A stretch of 20,756 bases of DNA from an uncultured Actinomycetes bacterium (GTDB taxonomy: Bacteria; Actinomycetota; Actinomycetes; Mycobacteriales; Nakamurellaceae): contig CALANS010000052.1 in assembly GCA_937926105.1 (NCBI GenBank), positions 1 through 20,756 on the forward strand, read 5' to 3'. Position numbers and translations under genes: made by a program. The notes under the pieces are model-generated. The model did not search any database and was not told the DNA's origin. It saw only the letters and a list, made by a program, of their open reading frames with translations. Below, one piece after another: positions 7,359-15,456 of this stretch (positions are counted from its first letter, which is position 1; the number at the start of each line of letters is the position of its first letter).

Positions 7359-9008
7359 ATGGGTACCGAACGGAGTGATGCGGCGGTGACGGGGCTGGTG
7401 GGTCTGCCGGGCAGTGTGCCCGCGGCGCCCGCGGCGGTGCAGCGTGGCGGCCCGCTCCCCGGTGACGAGCGGGTCGAGGCGACGCTGGTGCTCCGGCGCC
7501 GGGCCGAGCCGCCACCGGCGGCGTTTCGCAGCGTGCTCAGCCGGGCGGAGCTGACCGAGCAGTACGGCGCCGACCCGGCGGACGTGGGCAGGGTGACGGA
7601 GGCGGTGACGGCCGCCGGCGCCGCGGTGGTCGGGGTCGATGCGGCTGCCCGGTTGCTACGGATCGAGGGACCGGCGTCGGTGATGAACGCCCTGTTCGGC
7701 ACGACCCTGCAGCAGGCGACGCTGGCCGAACCGCGCGCCGCGGGGCGGGTGCGCCATCCGGAGGGAGAGCTCAGCCTGCCCCGGCACCTCGCGGGAGTGG
7801 TGACGGCGGTGCTGGGGCTGGACACCCGGCCGCAGCTGCGCCCCCGGCTGCGGGTCGCGGGGCCGCGAGCGGCCGTGCCGGTCAGCTACACGCCGCCCCA
7901 GCTGGGCGAGATCTACCGAATGCCGACGGGCACCGACGGGGCCGGCCAGGCACTGGCGATCATCGAGCTGGGCGGCGGATACACCGACGCCGACCTGCAG
8001 GCCTACTTCACCGAGCTCGGCATGCCCCTACCCGACGTGCAGGCACGCGGCGTGGACGGCGCGTCGAACACGCCGACCGGGGACGCGGGTGGCCCGGACG
8101 GCGAGGTGATGCTGGACATCGAGGTGGCCGGTGCGCTGGCCCCGGCCGCACAGCTGCGGGTGTACTTCGCGCCCAACACCGACGCCGGATTCCTGGACGC
8201 CGTGGTGGCGGCCGGCCGGGAGGATCCGGTGCCGGCCGCCATCAGCATCAGCTGGGGCGCCAGCGAGGATGCTTGGGCGGGGCAGTCACGATCCGCGATG
8301 GACCAGGCGTTCGCCGACGCGGCGCTGCTGGGCATCACCGTCACCGCTGCGGCGGGCGACTCCGGATCGTCGGATGGTTCCAGCGACGGGACTTCGCACG
8401 TGGACTTCCCGGCGTCCAGCCCGCACGCGCTGGCCTGCGGCGGGACCAAGTTGCAGGCCGACCCGACCACGGGGGTGGTGACGAGCGAGACGGTGTGGAA
8501 CGAGGGTGCCACGGGCGGGGCGACCGGCGGCGGGGTGAGCGACGCGTTCCCGCTGCCGGACTGGCAATCGACGGCCGGCGTGCCGGCGGCACCCGGCGGC
8601 CCTTCCGGCCGGGGAGTGCCGGACGTGGCGGCGGTCGCCGACCCGCAGACCGGCTACCAGGTGCGGGTGGACGGCCAGGACCTGGTATACGGCGGGACCA
8701 GCGCGGTGGCGCCGTTGTGGGCGGCGCTGGTGTGCCGGCTGGTGCAGTCGTTGGGACGGCCGCTCGGGCTGCTGCAGCCATCCGTGTACGCGGGCGTGGC
8801 GGCCGGCGCGGCGCCGCCCGGGTTTCGCGACGTGACCGGTGGTAGCAATGGCGCGTACGCGGCGGGGCCGGGCTGGGATGCGTGCACCGGCCTGGGGGTG
8901 CCGGTCGGAGACGACCTGCTGGCCCGGCTCGCCGGGTCGGAGCCGGCTCCGCCGGATCAGCCTCCGGCGGGCATCGGGCAGGGCGGCTCGCCGCCCGAGA
9001 TGCGGTAG
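7359..9008 (+). CDS. Sedolisin (S53) peptidase with pro-kumamolisin domain
   Basis: A serine-carboxyl endopeptidase, usually active at acid pH. Of 549 residues, about the first 165 form the pro-kumamolisin activation domain (RAEPPPAAFRSVLSRAEL onward). The catalytic domain then shows Glu249 and Asp253 (DGEVMLDIEV), oxyanion Asp334 (AAGDSGSSDG) and nucleophile Ser448 in GGTSAVAP. The C-terminal calcium site is present (Asp491 in FRDVTGG, then GWDACTGLG). The frame is open far upstream into the antisense of the carbonic anhydrase. ATG 7359 is chosen because it gives a normal pro-domain; GTG 7386 with GGAG ten bases upstream is an alternative. No signal peptide is visible from either start, which is unusual for a secreted-type protease but is seen in some kumamolisin-like proteins. 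Confidence 0.93.
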   Translation: MGTERSDAAVTGLVGLPGSVPAAPAAVQRGGPLPGDERVEATLVLRRRAEPPPAAFRSVLSRAELTEQYGADPADVGRVTEAVTAAGAAVVGVDAAARLLRIEGPASVMNALFGTTLQQATLAEPRAAGRVRHPEGELSLPRHLAGVVTAVLGLDTRPQLRPRLRVAGPRAAVPVSYTPPQLGEIYRMPTGTDGAGQALAIIELGGGYTDADLQAYFTELGMPLPDVQARGVDGASNTPTGDAGGPDGEVMLDIEVAGALAPAAQLRVYFAPNTDAGFLDAVVAAGREDPVPAAISISWGASEDAWAGQSRSAMDQAFADAALLGITVTAAAGDSGSSDGSSDGTSHVDFPASSPHALACGGTKLQADPTTGVVTSETVWNEGATGGATGGGVSDAFPLPDWQSTAGVPAAPGGPSGRGVPDVAAVADPQTGYQVRVDGQDLVYGGTSAVAPLWAALVCRLVQSLGRPLGLLQPSVYAGVAAGAAPPGFRDVTGGSNGAYAAGPGWDACTGLGVPVGDDLLARLAGSEPAPPDQPPAGIGQGGSPPEMR

Positions 9009-9071
9009 CGACGGAGACGTCGTCACCGCCGTGGCAACTCGGGTGGCTCGGCCCGGTCCTCGGGCGTGAGC

Positions 9072-9105
9072 CGTCGGTGTGACGCGAGTGCCCCACGGAC
9101 CGACG
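9072..9105 (-). terminator. Possible terminator between convergent genes
   Basis: Seven-base perfect arms CGTCGGT (9072-9078) and ACCGACG (9099-9105) flank a 20-base loop, directly after the stop of the minus-strand propeller gene and in the gap to the convergent sedolisin gene. The long loop makes this a weak call. Confidence 0.3.
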
Positions 9106-10611
9106 TCACGTACCGGCCGGCAGCACCGCCAGCGGCGCGCTCCACAGGGTGGGCCCGGGGGCCGTGACCTGGGGCGCCAGCGGTGCCTTCAGTTCCTGGT
9201 CGTACAGCACCACGTCGGTGCCGGTACCGGCGTTGAAAGCGATCACCAGCCACCGACCATCGGCCGAGAACGCCATCGACGGAGGGGACTTCGGCGCCAT
9301 CTCGATACCCGGCAGGGTCGTGACGTGGCCGTCGCTGAGGTTCACGACGGCCAACCCGGTGGGGCCGCCAGGGTGTTGGGTGGCGAATCTCGGGTCGGCG
9401 TGGTGATCACGGGTGATCGCGACGACTCTGCTGCCGTCCGGGCTGACGGTCTGCCAGGTCATGTCGGCCGGGGCGGTCACCGTGACGGACGATTCCGTGC
9501 CGGTAGCGATCCGATACCGGTGCACTAGACAGGATCCGGAGCAATTGCCGGCGGACCAGACCACGAAGCCGTTCCCTACCGCGTATTGCGGCGAGGCGTC
9601 ACCGATCTGGGCCACGATGCCTCGGCGGGTGAGGCTGTAGATCTGGATGGGGCCGTAGACCGAGCTGAGCTGATCGGACCAATTGCCCACGATCGCGTCA
9701 CCGCTGCCGGATACCGGGCTGAAACCGTTGGGCAGCGTGACGGTTTCGTCGGTGCCGTCGGTGGACTGCAGCAGAATCGCGCTGTCGGTGTAGGCGACAC
9801 CGGTGGGTTGGATGCGGTAGAGCGACAACCAGGTGCGGTCGCCGCCGGTGATGAGACTACCGAGCTGATATCCCTGGGGCCTTATCCGGATGCTCTGCAC
9901 GCGCCCAGCGGGTGATCGGCGTACCACCCGCACCGGCGGGTACCCGTCGCAGTCGCTGATCACGGCGACCGTGCCCGCGGAATCGACGGCCAGCTGGCTG
10001 ACGAATTCGCCAGCTGCCAGCTTGAACAGCGGGCGGCCGATGGTGGCGTCGTCGACCAGCAGCGGTCGAGTGTTACTGCCAGCCAACAGCTCCAACCCCG
10101 TGGTTGCCCGCAGTGCCCGCACGCCGGACAGGATCGGCTGCGGAACCTCGACATCGCAGGCGCCCCGGGCGGTCGGCCACGGGGCGATGGTGACGCCGGT
10201 CTGCAGGCCCCGGCCGGGGTAGGCGGTGGTGGTCGGGCCGGTGGGGTCGCCCGCTGCGTCGTCGCTGGCCCCGGTGTTGGTGCTCGCGTCGGTGTCGTCG
10301 CTGGCGTCGGCGGCGGAGTTCGTCGACGTGGGTGCCGAAGGATGGGTGCTCGGCGTGAAGGTCGCATCGGCCGAGGTGGGCGTGATGCCCGACTCGGCAC
10401 CGGTGGCCCCGTCGCCGAGATGGCGGCCGACCGCGATCCCGAGGCCGAACACCAGCAGCGCGGCGATGCCCAGCGTGGACAATCGACGACCGGTGCCACC
10501 CGGCCATCGCGGCGCGGGGTCGGCGGGCGACCGGACGCGGTCGCCGTCCGCTCCGACGATGAAGACCTCGCTCGGATCCGGAGGGTCCGGGCCGACGGGT
10601 GGTCCCGACAT
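9106..10611 (-). CDS. Membrane-anchored, beta-propeller-like protein of unknown function
   Basis: A 501-residue protein in three parts. A Pro-rich cytoplasmic N-terminus of about 43 residues is followed by one membrane helix (about 44-62, LSTLGIAALLVFGLGIAVG). A Ser/Thr/Asp/Ala-rich extracellular linker (about 66-135) follows, and then a domain of about 365 residues. That domain has repeated strand pairs and phrases such as VSPDGSRVVAITRD and MAFSADGRWLVIAF, typical of TolB/WD40-like propellers. Cysteines are few (GACDV, SDCDG and the NCSGSC pair), which could form disulfides outside the cell. No enzyme motif is visible. The start ATG has no clear ribosome-binding site. It is divergent from the decayed MFS gene and convergent with the sedolisin. 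The function is unknown; a ligand-binding or envelope scaffold role is only a guess. Confidence 0.85.
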   Translation of the reverse strand: MSGPPVGPDPPDPSEVFIVGADGDRVRSPADPAPRWPGGTGRRLSTLGIAALLVFGLGIAVGRHLGDGATGAESGITPTSADATFTPSTHPSAPTSTNSAADASDDTDASTNTGASDDAAGDPTGPTTTAYPGRGLQTGVTIAPWPTARGACDVEVPQPILSGVRALRATTGLELLAGSNTRPLLVDDATIGRPLFKLAAGEFVSQLAVDSAGTVAVISDCDGYPPVRVVRRSPAGRVQSIRIRPQGYQLGSLITGGDRTWLSLYRIQPTGVAYTDSAILLQSTDGTDETVTLPNGFSPVSGSGDAIVGNWSDQLSSVYGPIQIYSLTRRGIVAQIGDASPQYAVGNGFVVWSAGNCSGSCLVHRYRIATGTESSVTVTAPADMTWQTVSPDGSRVVAITRDHHADPRFATQHPGGPTGLAVVNLSDGHVTTLPGIEMAPKSPPSMAFSADGRWLVIAFNAGTGTDVVLYDQELKAPLAPQVTAPGPTLWSAPLAVLPAGT

Positions 10612-10852
10612 AGCAGCAGAGTAGTCGGTGGCCAGACCCCATGGGCAGCGCCAATGGGCTGCCGCCGGTGCTCATCGACGCTCCGAACCGGTCCCGGGCG
10701 GGGAAATCAGCAGTGGCAGGCATGTGGTACTGCTGGGCGGCAGCGGACCGACGGCGCTGCTAGTGTCTGCACCGATGCGCTGAGTCTTCGCCCAGGTCCT
10801 GCCGATGCGGCCGTGATGGCCGCCGGCTCCATTGGTGCGTGGAGACTCTCTG

Positions 10853-11870
10853 ATGATTCGCAGAGTTCTTGCTGTGCGTGGCCAATTCGGTCGCCTGCTG
10901 GCCGCATCTGCGGTGTCCCAGATCGGGTCTGGGTTGCATCTGGCTGCATTCCCGATCCTGGCCACCAGCCTGACCTCGGATCCGCGGGTGATTGCGGCAT
11001 TGGCCTTGGTGTCGGCAGCGCCCGCGATTGTGCTCGCGCTGCCGGTGGGGGCGTGGGTCGACCACTCGCACCGGGGGCGGTTGATGGTGGGCAGCGACCT
11101 GGTCTGCGCCGGGACACTGGCAGGGTTGGTCGCGCTGATGGTCACGGGGTCCTTGCGGCTGTGGGTGCTATTCGCCGCCGCGGTGCTGCTGGGAGTGGCG
11201 GAGTTGGTGTTCGGCACCAGTAGCTTCGCCCTGGTCCCCTCGGTGGTGCCCGCCGCCGAGTTGGAGAGGGCCAATGGCCGGCTGTCGGTGACCGCGGGGA
11301 TCGGGCGGGGGACTGATCGGCCCGACCGTCGGGGGCAGCGCCTACGCGGCGGCACCGTTCCTGCCGTTCGCGATCAAGGGCCTGTCCTACCTGGGCTCGG
11401 CGGCGCTGATCGGATCGTTTGCGTGGCACCGACAGTCCGGTCCGGGGCTGTCCGATACGCCGCCGCGGACCGCGCCCGACGTGCCGTCGCGGTGGCGGGA
11501 ACTCGTCGCCGGGCTGCGCTGGTCCGCGGCGACCGCCGGGTCGGTGTGGCTCGCCTTGGTGATCTTCTTCGCGCAGGGCCTGCCATTGATCGTCTGCAAC
11601 GCCACCATCAGCAGCGTGCAACAACGCGCGGTGCCAGACGTGCTACTGGGCCGGTTCGCCGCCGTCCGCCGCCTCGTCGATGGTGCGGTCGTGCCTCTCG
11701 GTCTGGCCGCCGGAGGCTTCCTGAGCGGCTGGCTGGGTATGCGCCCGGTGTGGGCCATCGCCGGCGTCGGATTCCTCGCCGTGCTGGCCCTGAACAGCGG
11801 GGCACTTCGTGCGCTGGTAGTCGACCGGCTCGCTGCCATATCGCCGGCCATGACACTACGGTCCGTATGA
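10853..11870 (+). pseudogene. MFS transporter remnant (internal deletion plus frameshift)
   Basis: Remains of a major facilitator superfamily exporter of the EntS/MFS_3 type. The start ATG follows GGAG by eight bases. The first frame encodes helices 1-5, including the loop motif GAWVDHSHRGRLMVGSD. At the run of five G at 11307-11311 one extra base shifts the frame; removing it joins VTAGIGRG to LIGPTVGGSAY and continues to the stop at 11870. Even when joined, the protein is only about 338 residues against about 410 usual. The segment after LVAGLRW (normally helices 7-9) appears missing, and the sequence jumps to a helix-10-like stretch ending in SSVQQRAVPD. Two independent lesions argue against simple sequencing error. 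Any substrate is unknown. Confidence 0.75.
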
Positions 11871-12012
11871 GCGTCACTGCAGCAGGATCCGCTTGTGGGT
11901 GGATCGGTGGGGATTCCCGACAGGTCCGTGGGTTCTACGGTTGCTCTGGGACCCGGTGATGGGCTTCGGCCCCGCTAGCGATGACCGTCGACTGCTGACG
12001 ACACCGGAGGCG

Positions 12013-12312
12013 CTACGGGTGGCCGAGCCGCGCCCGCGCCGCATCGCGTTCGGCGCGGATGCGCTGGACCTCCCCCTGGGTGTACCTGCGCACTGACAAC
12101 TCCAGTATGGCGTTAGCGCCACTATCGGTCGTGTCCAGCAGTCGGATGAGTTTGCGGCGCGCAGTGTCTGCATTCTCCGAGGCGACGACGAGGTCTAACA
12201 CTTCCACCCTCCGATCGAGCGCCTTGACGATTGCGTCCAATACGATCAGCCTGGCCTCGTCGGACGCACGCGGAGGCTCATCGCTCGTACGGCTAGTGTC
12301 GTTGCGCTCCAC
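12013..12312 (-). CDS. Small protein resembling the GyrA/ParC coiled-coil segment
   Basis: A 99-residue cytoplasmic protein. From about residue 20 it resembles the region of the gyrase A subunit around the long coiled coil and dimer gate: a helix (RLIVLDAIVKALDRRVEVLD), a short linker with ENADTARRKL, and then ANAILELSVRRYTQGEVQRI, which parallels the GyrA pattern QAILDLRLQKLTGLE. There is no catalytic Tyr, no winged helix and no C-terminal pinwheel, so it cannot cleave DNA. The start is GTG at 12312. It lies 74 bases downstream of the GrpB-family gene on the same strand and may share its transcript. It could bind gyrase or topoisomerase by mimicry, or be a stand-alone helical hairpin of unrelated role; this is inference from pattern only. 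Confidence 0.7.
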   Translation of the reverse strand: MERNDTSRTSDEPPRASDEARLIVLDAIVKALDRRVEVLDLVVASENADTARRKLIRLLDTTDSGANAILELSVRRYTQGEVQRIRAERDAARARLGHP

Positions 12313-12386
12313 GAGTCGATCATCTCAGCCGAGAACCGGGAGTGCACGCGGTTGCGCCCGCGCCGGATTCTCGCTCCGTCAGGCGG

Positions 12387-12947
12387 CTAGCGCGGCACCT
12401 CATCGTGGGAGGGGACTTGGTTGCCGGCGATCGAATCGAGCTCGCACTGGGTGAGTGGAGTCGCGGCGAGGATGCGCTGAATGATGGGTGTCTTGCCCTG
12501 GCCATAGTGGTCGATATTCTCCGCCGCCGCTCCGACTCGCCTCTTGATATCGCCGTACTCGTCGCGCAATGCAGGATGTGCCCGGAGCGCGTCACGGAAG
12601 GCCAGATGGTTTCGTAGCGACAGACACCCGTCGACGACGATGTAGGTGTTGGTGCCGGACAGTCTGGCGGGTTCTTTGAACGCCCACCGCTCGGGGATAC
12701 CCAACTCTCCCTCGGGCTTGAAGCCCAGGCTGACCATGACCTCTGATGCAGCCGCCACGTCACCGCTGCGTACGACGATGTCGCAGTCGATGATGGGCTT
12801 GGCCGCGAGCCCGGGCACCGAGGTGCTTCCAACGTGCTCGATCGCCACCACCGGCACTCCGGCACCGGCCATCGCCTCGGAATATTCACTGCGCAGCGCT
12901 TCGAAGCGTTCGGGCCATGACGTGTCATAGTCGACGACCGATATCAC
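12387..12947 (-). CDS. GrpB/UPF0157 family protein (nucleotidyltransferase-like fold)
   Basis: A 186-residue protein of the GrpB (UPF0157) family, which has a nucleotidyltransferase-like fold and is sometimes fused to dephospho-CoA kinase. Its own activity is not established. The family signature HVGSTSVPGLAAKPIIDCDI is present (about 38-57), with the Gly-Ser and spaced acidic residues expected of the fold. Further conserved blocks are RNHLAFRDALRAHP and the C-terminal KTPIIQRIL. The start is GTG at 12947, without a clear ribosome-binding site. It is probably first in a two-gene unit with the small GyrA-like gene. Length is normal. Confidence 0.9.
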   Translation of the reverse strand: MISVVDYDTSWPERFEALRSEYSEAMAGAGVPVVAIEHVGSTSVPGLAAKPIIDCDIVVRSGDVAAASEVMVSLGFKPEGELGIPERWAFKEPARLSGTNTYIVVDGCLSLRNHLAFRDALRAHPALRDEYGDIKRRVGAAAENIDHYGQGKTPIIQRILAATPLTQCELDSIAGNQVPSHDEVPR

Positions 12948-13145
12948 GGCACGATGATAGGCCGGGCTGCGGCACGACCGTTATCACAGATGGCCTGGTC
13001 CGTGTCTACCCACTGCGGTCCGCACCAGGTCGGCAGCCACACCGCGAGCTCGTGTGGCGATCGGTGCCGAGTCCTTCGTGTGGGCAGGCTCGGTAGAGCG
13101 CTTCACCGAACCGTTGGGCGCACACCGCTAGCCGAGCACTGGGGC

Positions 13146-13532
13146 CTAGCCAGTGAACGGGGCGAGGGCGAACCTGCCCCAGGCCAGGAATGCGAACGCG
13201 GCCAGGTAGGCCAGGTCGCCGGTCAGGTAGCCCCACTCGCTGCGCCGGAACCGGGTGGTGGCGGCGCCGGCCATCAGGAGCATCAGCCCACACGCCGCCA
13301 CCGGGGACAGGAATGGCGCGATGCCGGTCAATGGCGGCGCAACCAGTCCGACCACGCCCACCAGCTTGAGGGTGCCGATCGTCTTGATGTGCCCTGGGCC
13401 GAAGTCGTCGACCCAGTGCTGGCTGGGGCCCAATGCCCGGTACTGCTGCCTGGTGAGCAGGAGCTGTCCGGCGCCGCCCGCCGTGTAGGCGGCAGCCAGC
13501 ATGCCGGTGATGATCCACAGCGCGATGTTCAT
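13146..13532 (-). CDS. DoxX-like membrane protein
   Basis: A 128-residue protein with four predicted membrane helices (about 4-24, 50-70, 73-91 and 104-122), matching the DoxX-like family. It shows the typical YRALGPSQHWVDDFGPGHIK segment and GTLKLVGVVGLV. DoxX-like proteins are poorly understood; some take part in redox or thiol stress responses. A strong ribosome-binding site (GGAGGG, eight bases before ATG) supports the start. It is divergent from the ECF41-type sigma factor across 78 bases. Such sigma factors usually sit beside an oxidoreductase, decarboxylase, epimerase or DoxX-type gene they control, so it is a likely target of that sigma factor. Confidence 0.9.
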   Translation of the reverse strand: MNIALWIITGMLAAAYTAGGAGQLLLTRQQYRALGPSQHWVDDFGPGHIKTIGTLKLVGVVGLVAPPLTGIAPFLSPVAACGLMLLMAGAATTRFRRSEWGYLTGDLAYLAAFAFLAWGRFALAPFTG

Positions 13533-13546
13533 CGTCGCGTCCCTCC

Positions 13547-13573
13547 TGTTACGTCGGCCCGCACGGGCCCGTC
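13547..13573 (+). promoter_or_regulatory. ECF41-like promoter upstream of the sigma factor gene
   Basis: TGTTACG (13547-13553), a 16-base spacer and CGTC (13570-13573) resemble the ECF41 target pattern TGTCACA-N16-CGTC as I recall it. The spacer holds a perfect 6-base inverted repeat (GGCCCG-CA-CGGGCC, 13556-13569). It would give the sigma gene an autoregulated promoter with a leader of about 30 bases. Two of seven -35 bases differ from the consensus. Confidence 0.4.
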
Positions 13574-13610
13574 ATAGTGGTGACGGAGCGCCGCAACGAG
13601 AGGTAACGAG

Positions 13611-14483
13611 ATGGATCCACCAGCACTGTCGGCCGCGTTCGAGGAGCACCGGGCGCGGCTGCTGTCGATCGCCACCCGGGTGCTGGGATCGCGCGCCGAC
13701 GCCGAAGACGCCGTGCAGGAGACGTGGATCCGGCTGGATCGGCAGGACGCGGATCGGATAGGCAATCTGGGCGGCTGGCTCACCCAGGTGATCGGTCGTA
13801 TCTGCATCGACATGCTGCGTAGCCGGTCGGCACGGCCCGAATGGCCCGCCGAGCCGTGGGGAACCGATCCGGAGGTGACGGAGGATGCGGAGCTGCCCGA
13901 GGACGCGACGGTGCTGGCCGACTCCGTCAGCCTGGCGATGCTGGTGGTGCTGGAAGCGCTCCGCCCGGAGGAGCGCTTGGCGTTCGTGCTACACGACGTG
14001 TTCGCGGTGCCGTTTGCGGAGGTCGGTGCGATCGTTGGCCGGTCGAGCGATGCCGCCAAGATGCTCGCCAGCCGGGCCAGGCGCAAGGTGCAGCAGGTGC
14101 CGCGGCCAACCGGCGAGCGACGGGAGCGGCGCGCGGTGGTGGACGCCTTCCTGGCCGCAGCCCGGGACGGCGACTTCGACGCGCTGCTACGGCTTCTCGA
14201 CCCGGACGTGACCTGGCACCTGCACACCAGGCGCGGTCACGTGGTGCAGATCGGTGCCGACGCGGTGCTCGCGGCGGTGCGGCGTGGCGACCCGACCCGA
14301 CTGGAGGCGCGCAGGGTCAGCGTCAACGGGGAGCCCGGCATCCTGGCCTGGGGGCCAGGCGGACGGCCGTTGGCGCTCATGTCGTGCACCATCGCCAGCG
14401 GGCAGCTGGTGGACATCGTCTCGATCGTCGATCCGGCGAGGCTCAAGGGCATGGTGCTGCCCCCACGCGACCGGACGGCGTGA
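13611..14483 (+). CDS. ECF41/SigJ-type extracytoplasmic-function sigma factor with SnoaL-like C-terminal domain
   Basis: An alternative RNA polymerase sigma factor of 290 residues. Region 2 spans about 9-75 (AFEEHRARLLSIATRVLG, then DAEDAVQETWIRLD). Region 4 spans about 114-160 (LRPEERLAFVLHDVF, then FAEVGAIVGRSSDAAKMLASRARRKV). A SnoaL/NTF2-like domain (about 170-285) ends in the DPARLKGM block, equivalent to the NPxKL end of ECF41 proteins. In this group the C-terminal domain, not a separate anti-sigma factor, controls activity, and indeed no anti-sigma gene is nearby. AGAGG seven bases before ATG supports the start. The DoxX-like gene opposite is the likely partner. A strong hairpin terminator lies about 130 bases downstream. 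Confidence 0.93.
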   Translation: MDPPALSAAFEEHRARLLSIATRVLGSRADAEDAVQETWIRLDRQDADRIGNLGGWLTQVIGRICIDMLRSRSARPEWPAEPWGTDPEVTEDAELPEDATVLADSVSLAMLVVLEALRPEERLAFVLHDVFAVPFAEVGAIVGRSSDAAKMLASRARRKVQQVPRPTGERRERRAVVDAFLAAARDGDFDALLRLLDPDVTWHLHTRRGHVVQIGADAVLAAVRRGDPTRLEARRVSVNGEPGILAWGPGGRPLALMSCTIASGQLVDIVSIVDPARLKGMVLPPRDRTA

Positions 14484-14614
14484 TCTGCCGCCTCGGTGCT
14501 GCAGCGACCGGTACAGCGCGCTGGGCCGCCAGGGATCGTTCGTTAGCTTCCCGGGGCCGGGCGGGTAGCAAGCCGGTGGTGTCTCCTGCTGCTGAACCCG
14601 TCGAGACGCCGAAA

Positions 14615-14648
14615 GCCGCCTCACGCCGCAGGAGCGGAGTGGGGCGGC
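14615..14648. terminator. Strong bidirectional hairpin terminator
   Basis: Ten base pairs (one G-T wobble) between 14615-14624 and 14639-14648, a G-A mismatch, four more pairs (CCGC/GCGG) and an AGGA loop. It separates the convergent sigma factor gene (stop 14483) and small membrane protein gene (stop 14687). On the minus strand the stem is followed by TTT, so it best suits the small gene. Confidence 0.65.
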
Positions 14649-14686
14649 GCGTACTGGCCTGGCGAATGGCGCCAGCGGGCAGGGAC

Positions 14687-14824
14687 TCACGCGCGGGATC
14701 GGCCCCGGAAAAAGCCCACCACGGTGGTGACCATCAGCGCTGCGATCGCGACCCACAACAGGGCCGGAACGATGACACCGAGCAAGGACCAGAACACCAG
14801 CAGCGATAGCAGCAGTCGTTCCAT
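14687..14824 (-). CDS. Small membrane protein, 45 aa, unknown function
   Basis: A short frame encoding almost nothing but a membrane hairpin. Hydrophobic stretches LLLSLLVFWSLLGVIV (about 4-19) and ALLWVAIAALMVTTVVGFF (21-39) surround a Pro, and the tail RGRSRA is basic, consistent with a cytoplasmic C-terminus. Third codon positions are G/C rich. A strong hairpin terminator followed by TTT lies about 40 bases after the stop, which supports a real transcription unit. No good ribosome-binding site is seen before the ATG, which is the main doubt. Convergent with the sigma factor gene. I do not recognise a family. Confidence 0.6.
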   Translation of the reverse strand: MERLLLSLLVFWSLLGVIVPALLWVAIAALMVTTVVGFFRGRSRA

Positions 14825-15043
14825 GACGCAGAGGTTCCCGCAGGTCGCGGAGAATGAAACCTCGGGACGCCGAAGGTCCCGTTACGTATGGCACTCTGAT
14901 CGTGCTGTCTGGTCAGCCATTCCGGATCTGTCGGAACTGGCGTAGCAGATCAACACGAACCGGTCGGTGGTGAATCACCGCTACCCGACGCCGTTAGGCT
15001 CGGTTGTCACCAGGCGATTGAGGACTGGGTCCGAACACCGAGG

Positions 15044-15412
15044 TCAGGATCTGTTCACACCGTCGATGGGTAAGCGTCGGATCCGTATGGTCCTCTCGGC
15101 GAGCACGACCACTGCGCCGACGGTGGGGTCGCCGACGACCTGGTCGAGGTTGTCCAGGATCAGCCGTGCCTGCTCAGTCGCCCGGCGGTTCGCTGCTCCG
15201 ATGTCAACAGCACCGATGGCCCACCGGCGCGACTCCGGGCGCGGATGGCACCGAAATCAGTGTCCGTACTGACCAGCACACGCCCGTGGGCGTTCACCGC
15301 GTCCAGCACGTCAGGATCGCGCTGGTCAGAGCCAGATCCCGGACATACCTGGATGACGTTGCGATGCGCCTGGCTCACGCAGCGTCGCAAGAAAGCATGG
15401 GCAAAAGATCAT
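15044..15412 (-). pseudogene. DUF5615 (PIN-like) toxin remnant with several frameshifts
   Basis: Joining three frames gives a full-length DUF5615 protein of about 122 residues, the normal family size. The middle frame holds DPDVLDAVNAHGRVLVSTDTDFGAI, the core with the nuclease-like Asp residues. An upstream segment in another frame reads RDLALTSA. A downstream segment, one base out of frame, reads RRATEQARLILDNLDQVV and then GAVVVLAERTIRIRRLPI before the stop at 15044. DUF5615 proteins are PIN-like toxins usually paired with a DUF433 antitoxin, and no antitoxin gene is seen. With at least three indels the gene is dead. It lies next to other mobile-element debris. Confidence 0.7.
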
Positions 15413-15456
15413 GATCAGTCTTGATCGTCGGCGACTCGTGACCTGGGGAAATATCG

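Noticed and set aside
10342..11223. Plus-strand ORF across the propeller/MFS gap
   Set aside because: No domain or ribosome-binding site; it overlaps the start of the propeller gene and the real first frame of the MFS remnant.
11893..12096. 67-residue plus-strand ORF with a Trp-rich start
   Set aside because: It looks slightly protein-like, but it overlaps the better supported GyrA-like gene, has no recognised family, and its second half is antisense sequence.
13841..14809. 322-residue plus-strand ORF over the sigma factor
   Set aside because: Gly/Arg/Ala-rich shadow frame of the sigma factor gene; it also runs through the hairpin terminator.
14187..14894. 235-residue minus-strand ORF
   Set aside because: Antisense of the sigma factor C-terminal domain and out of frame with the small membrane protein.
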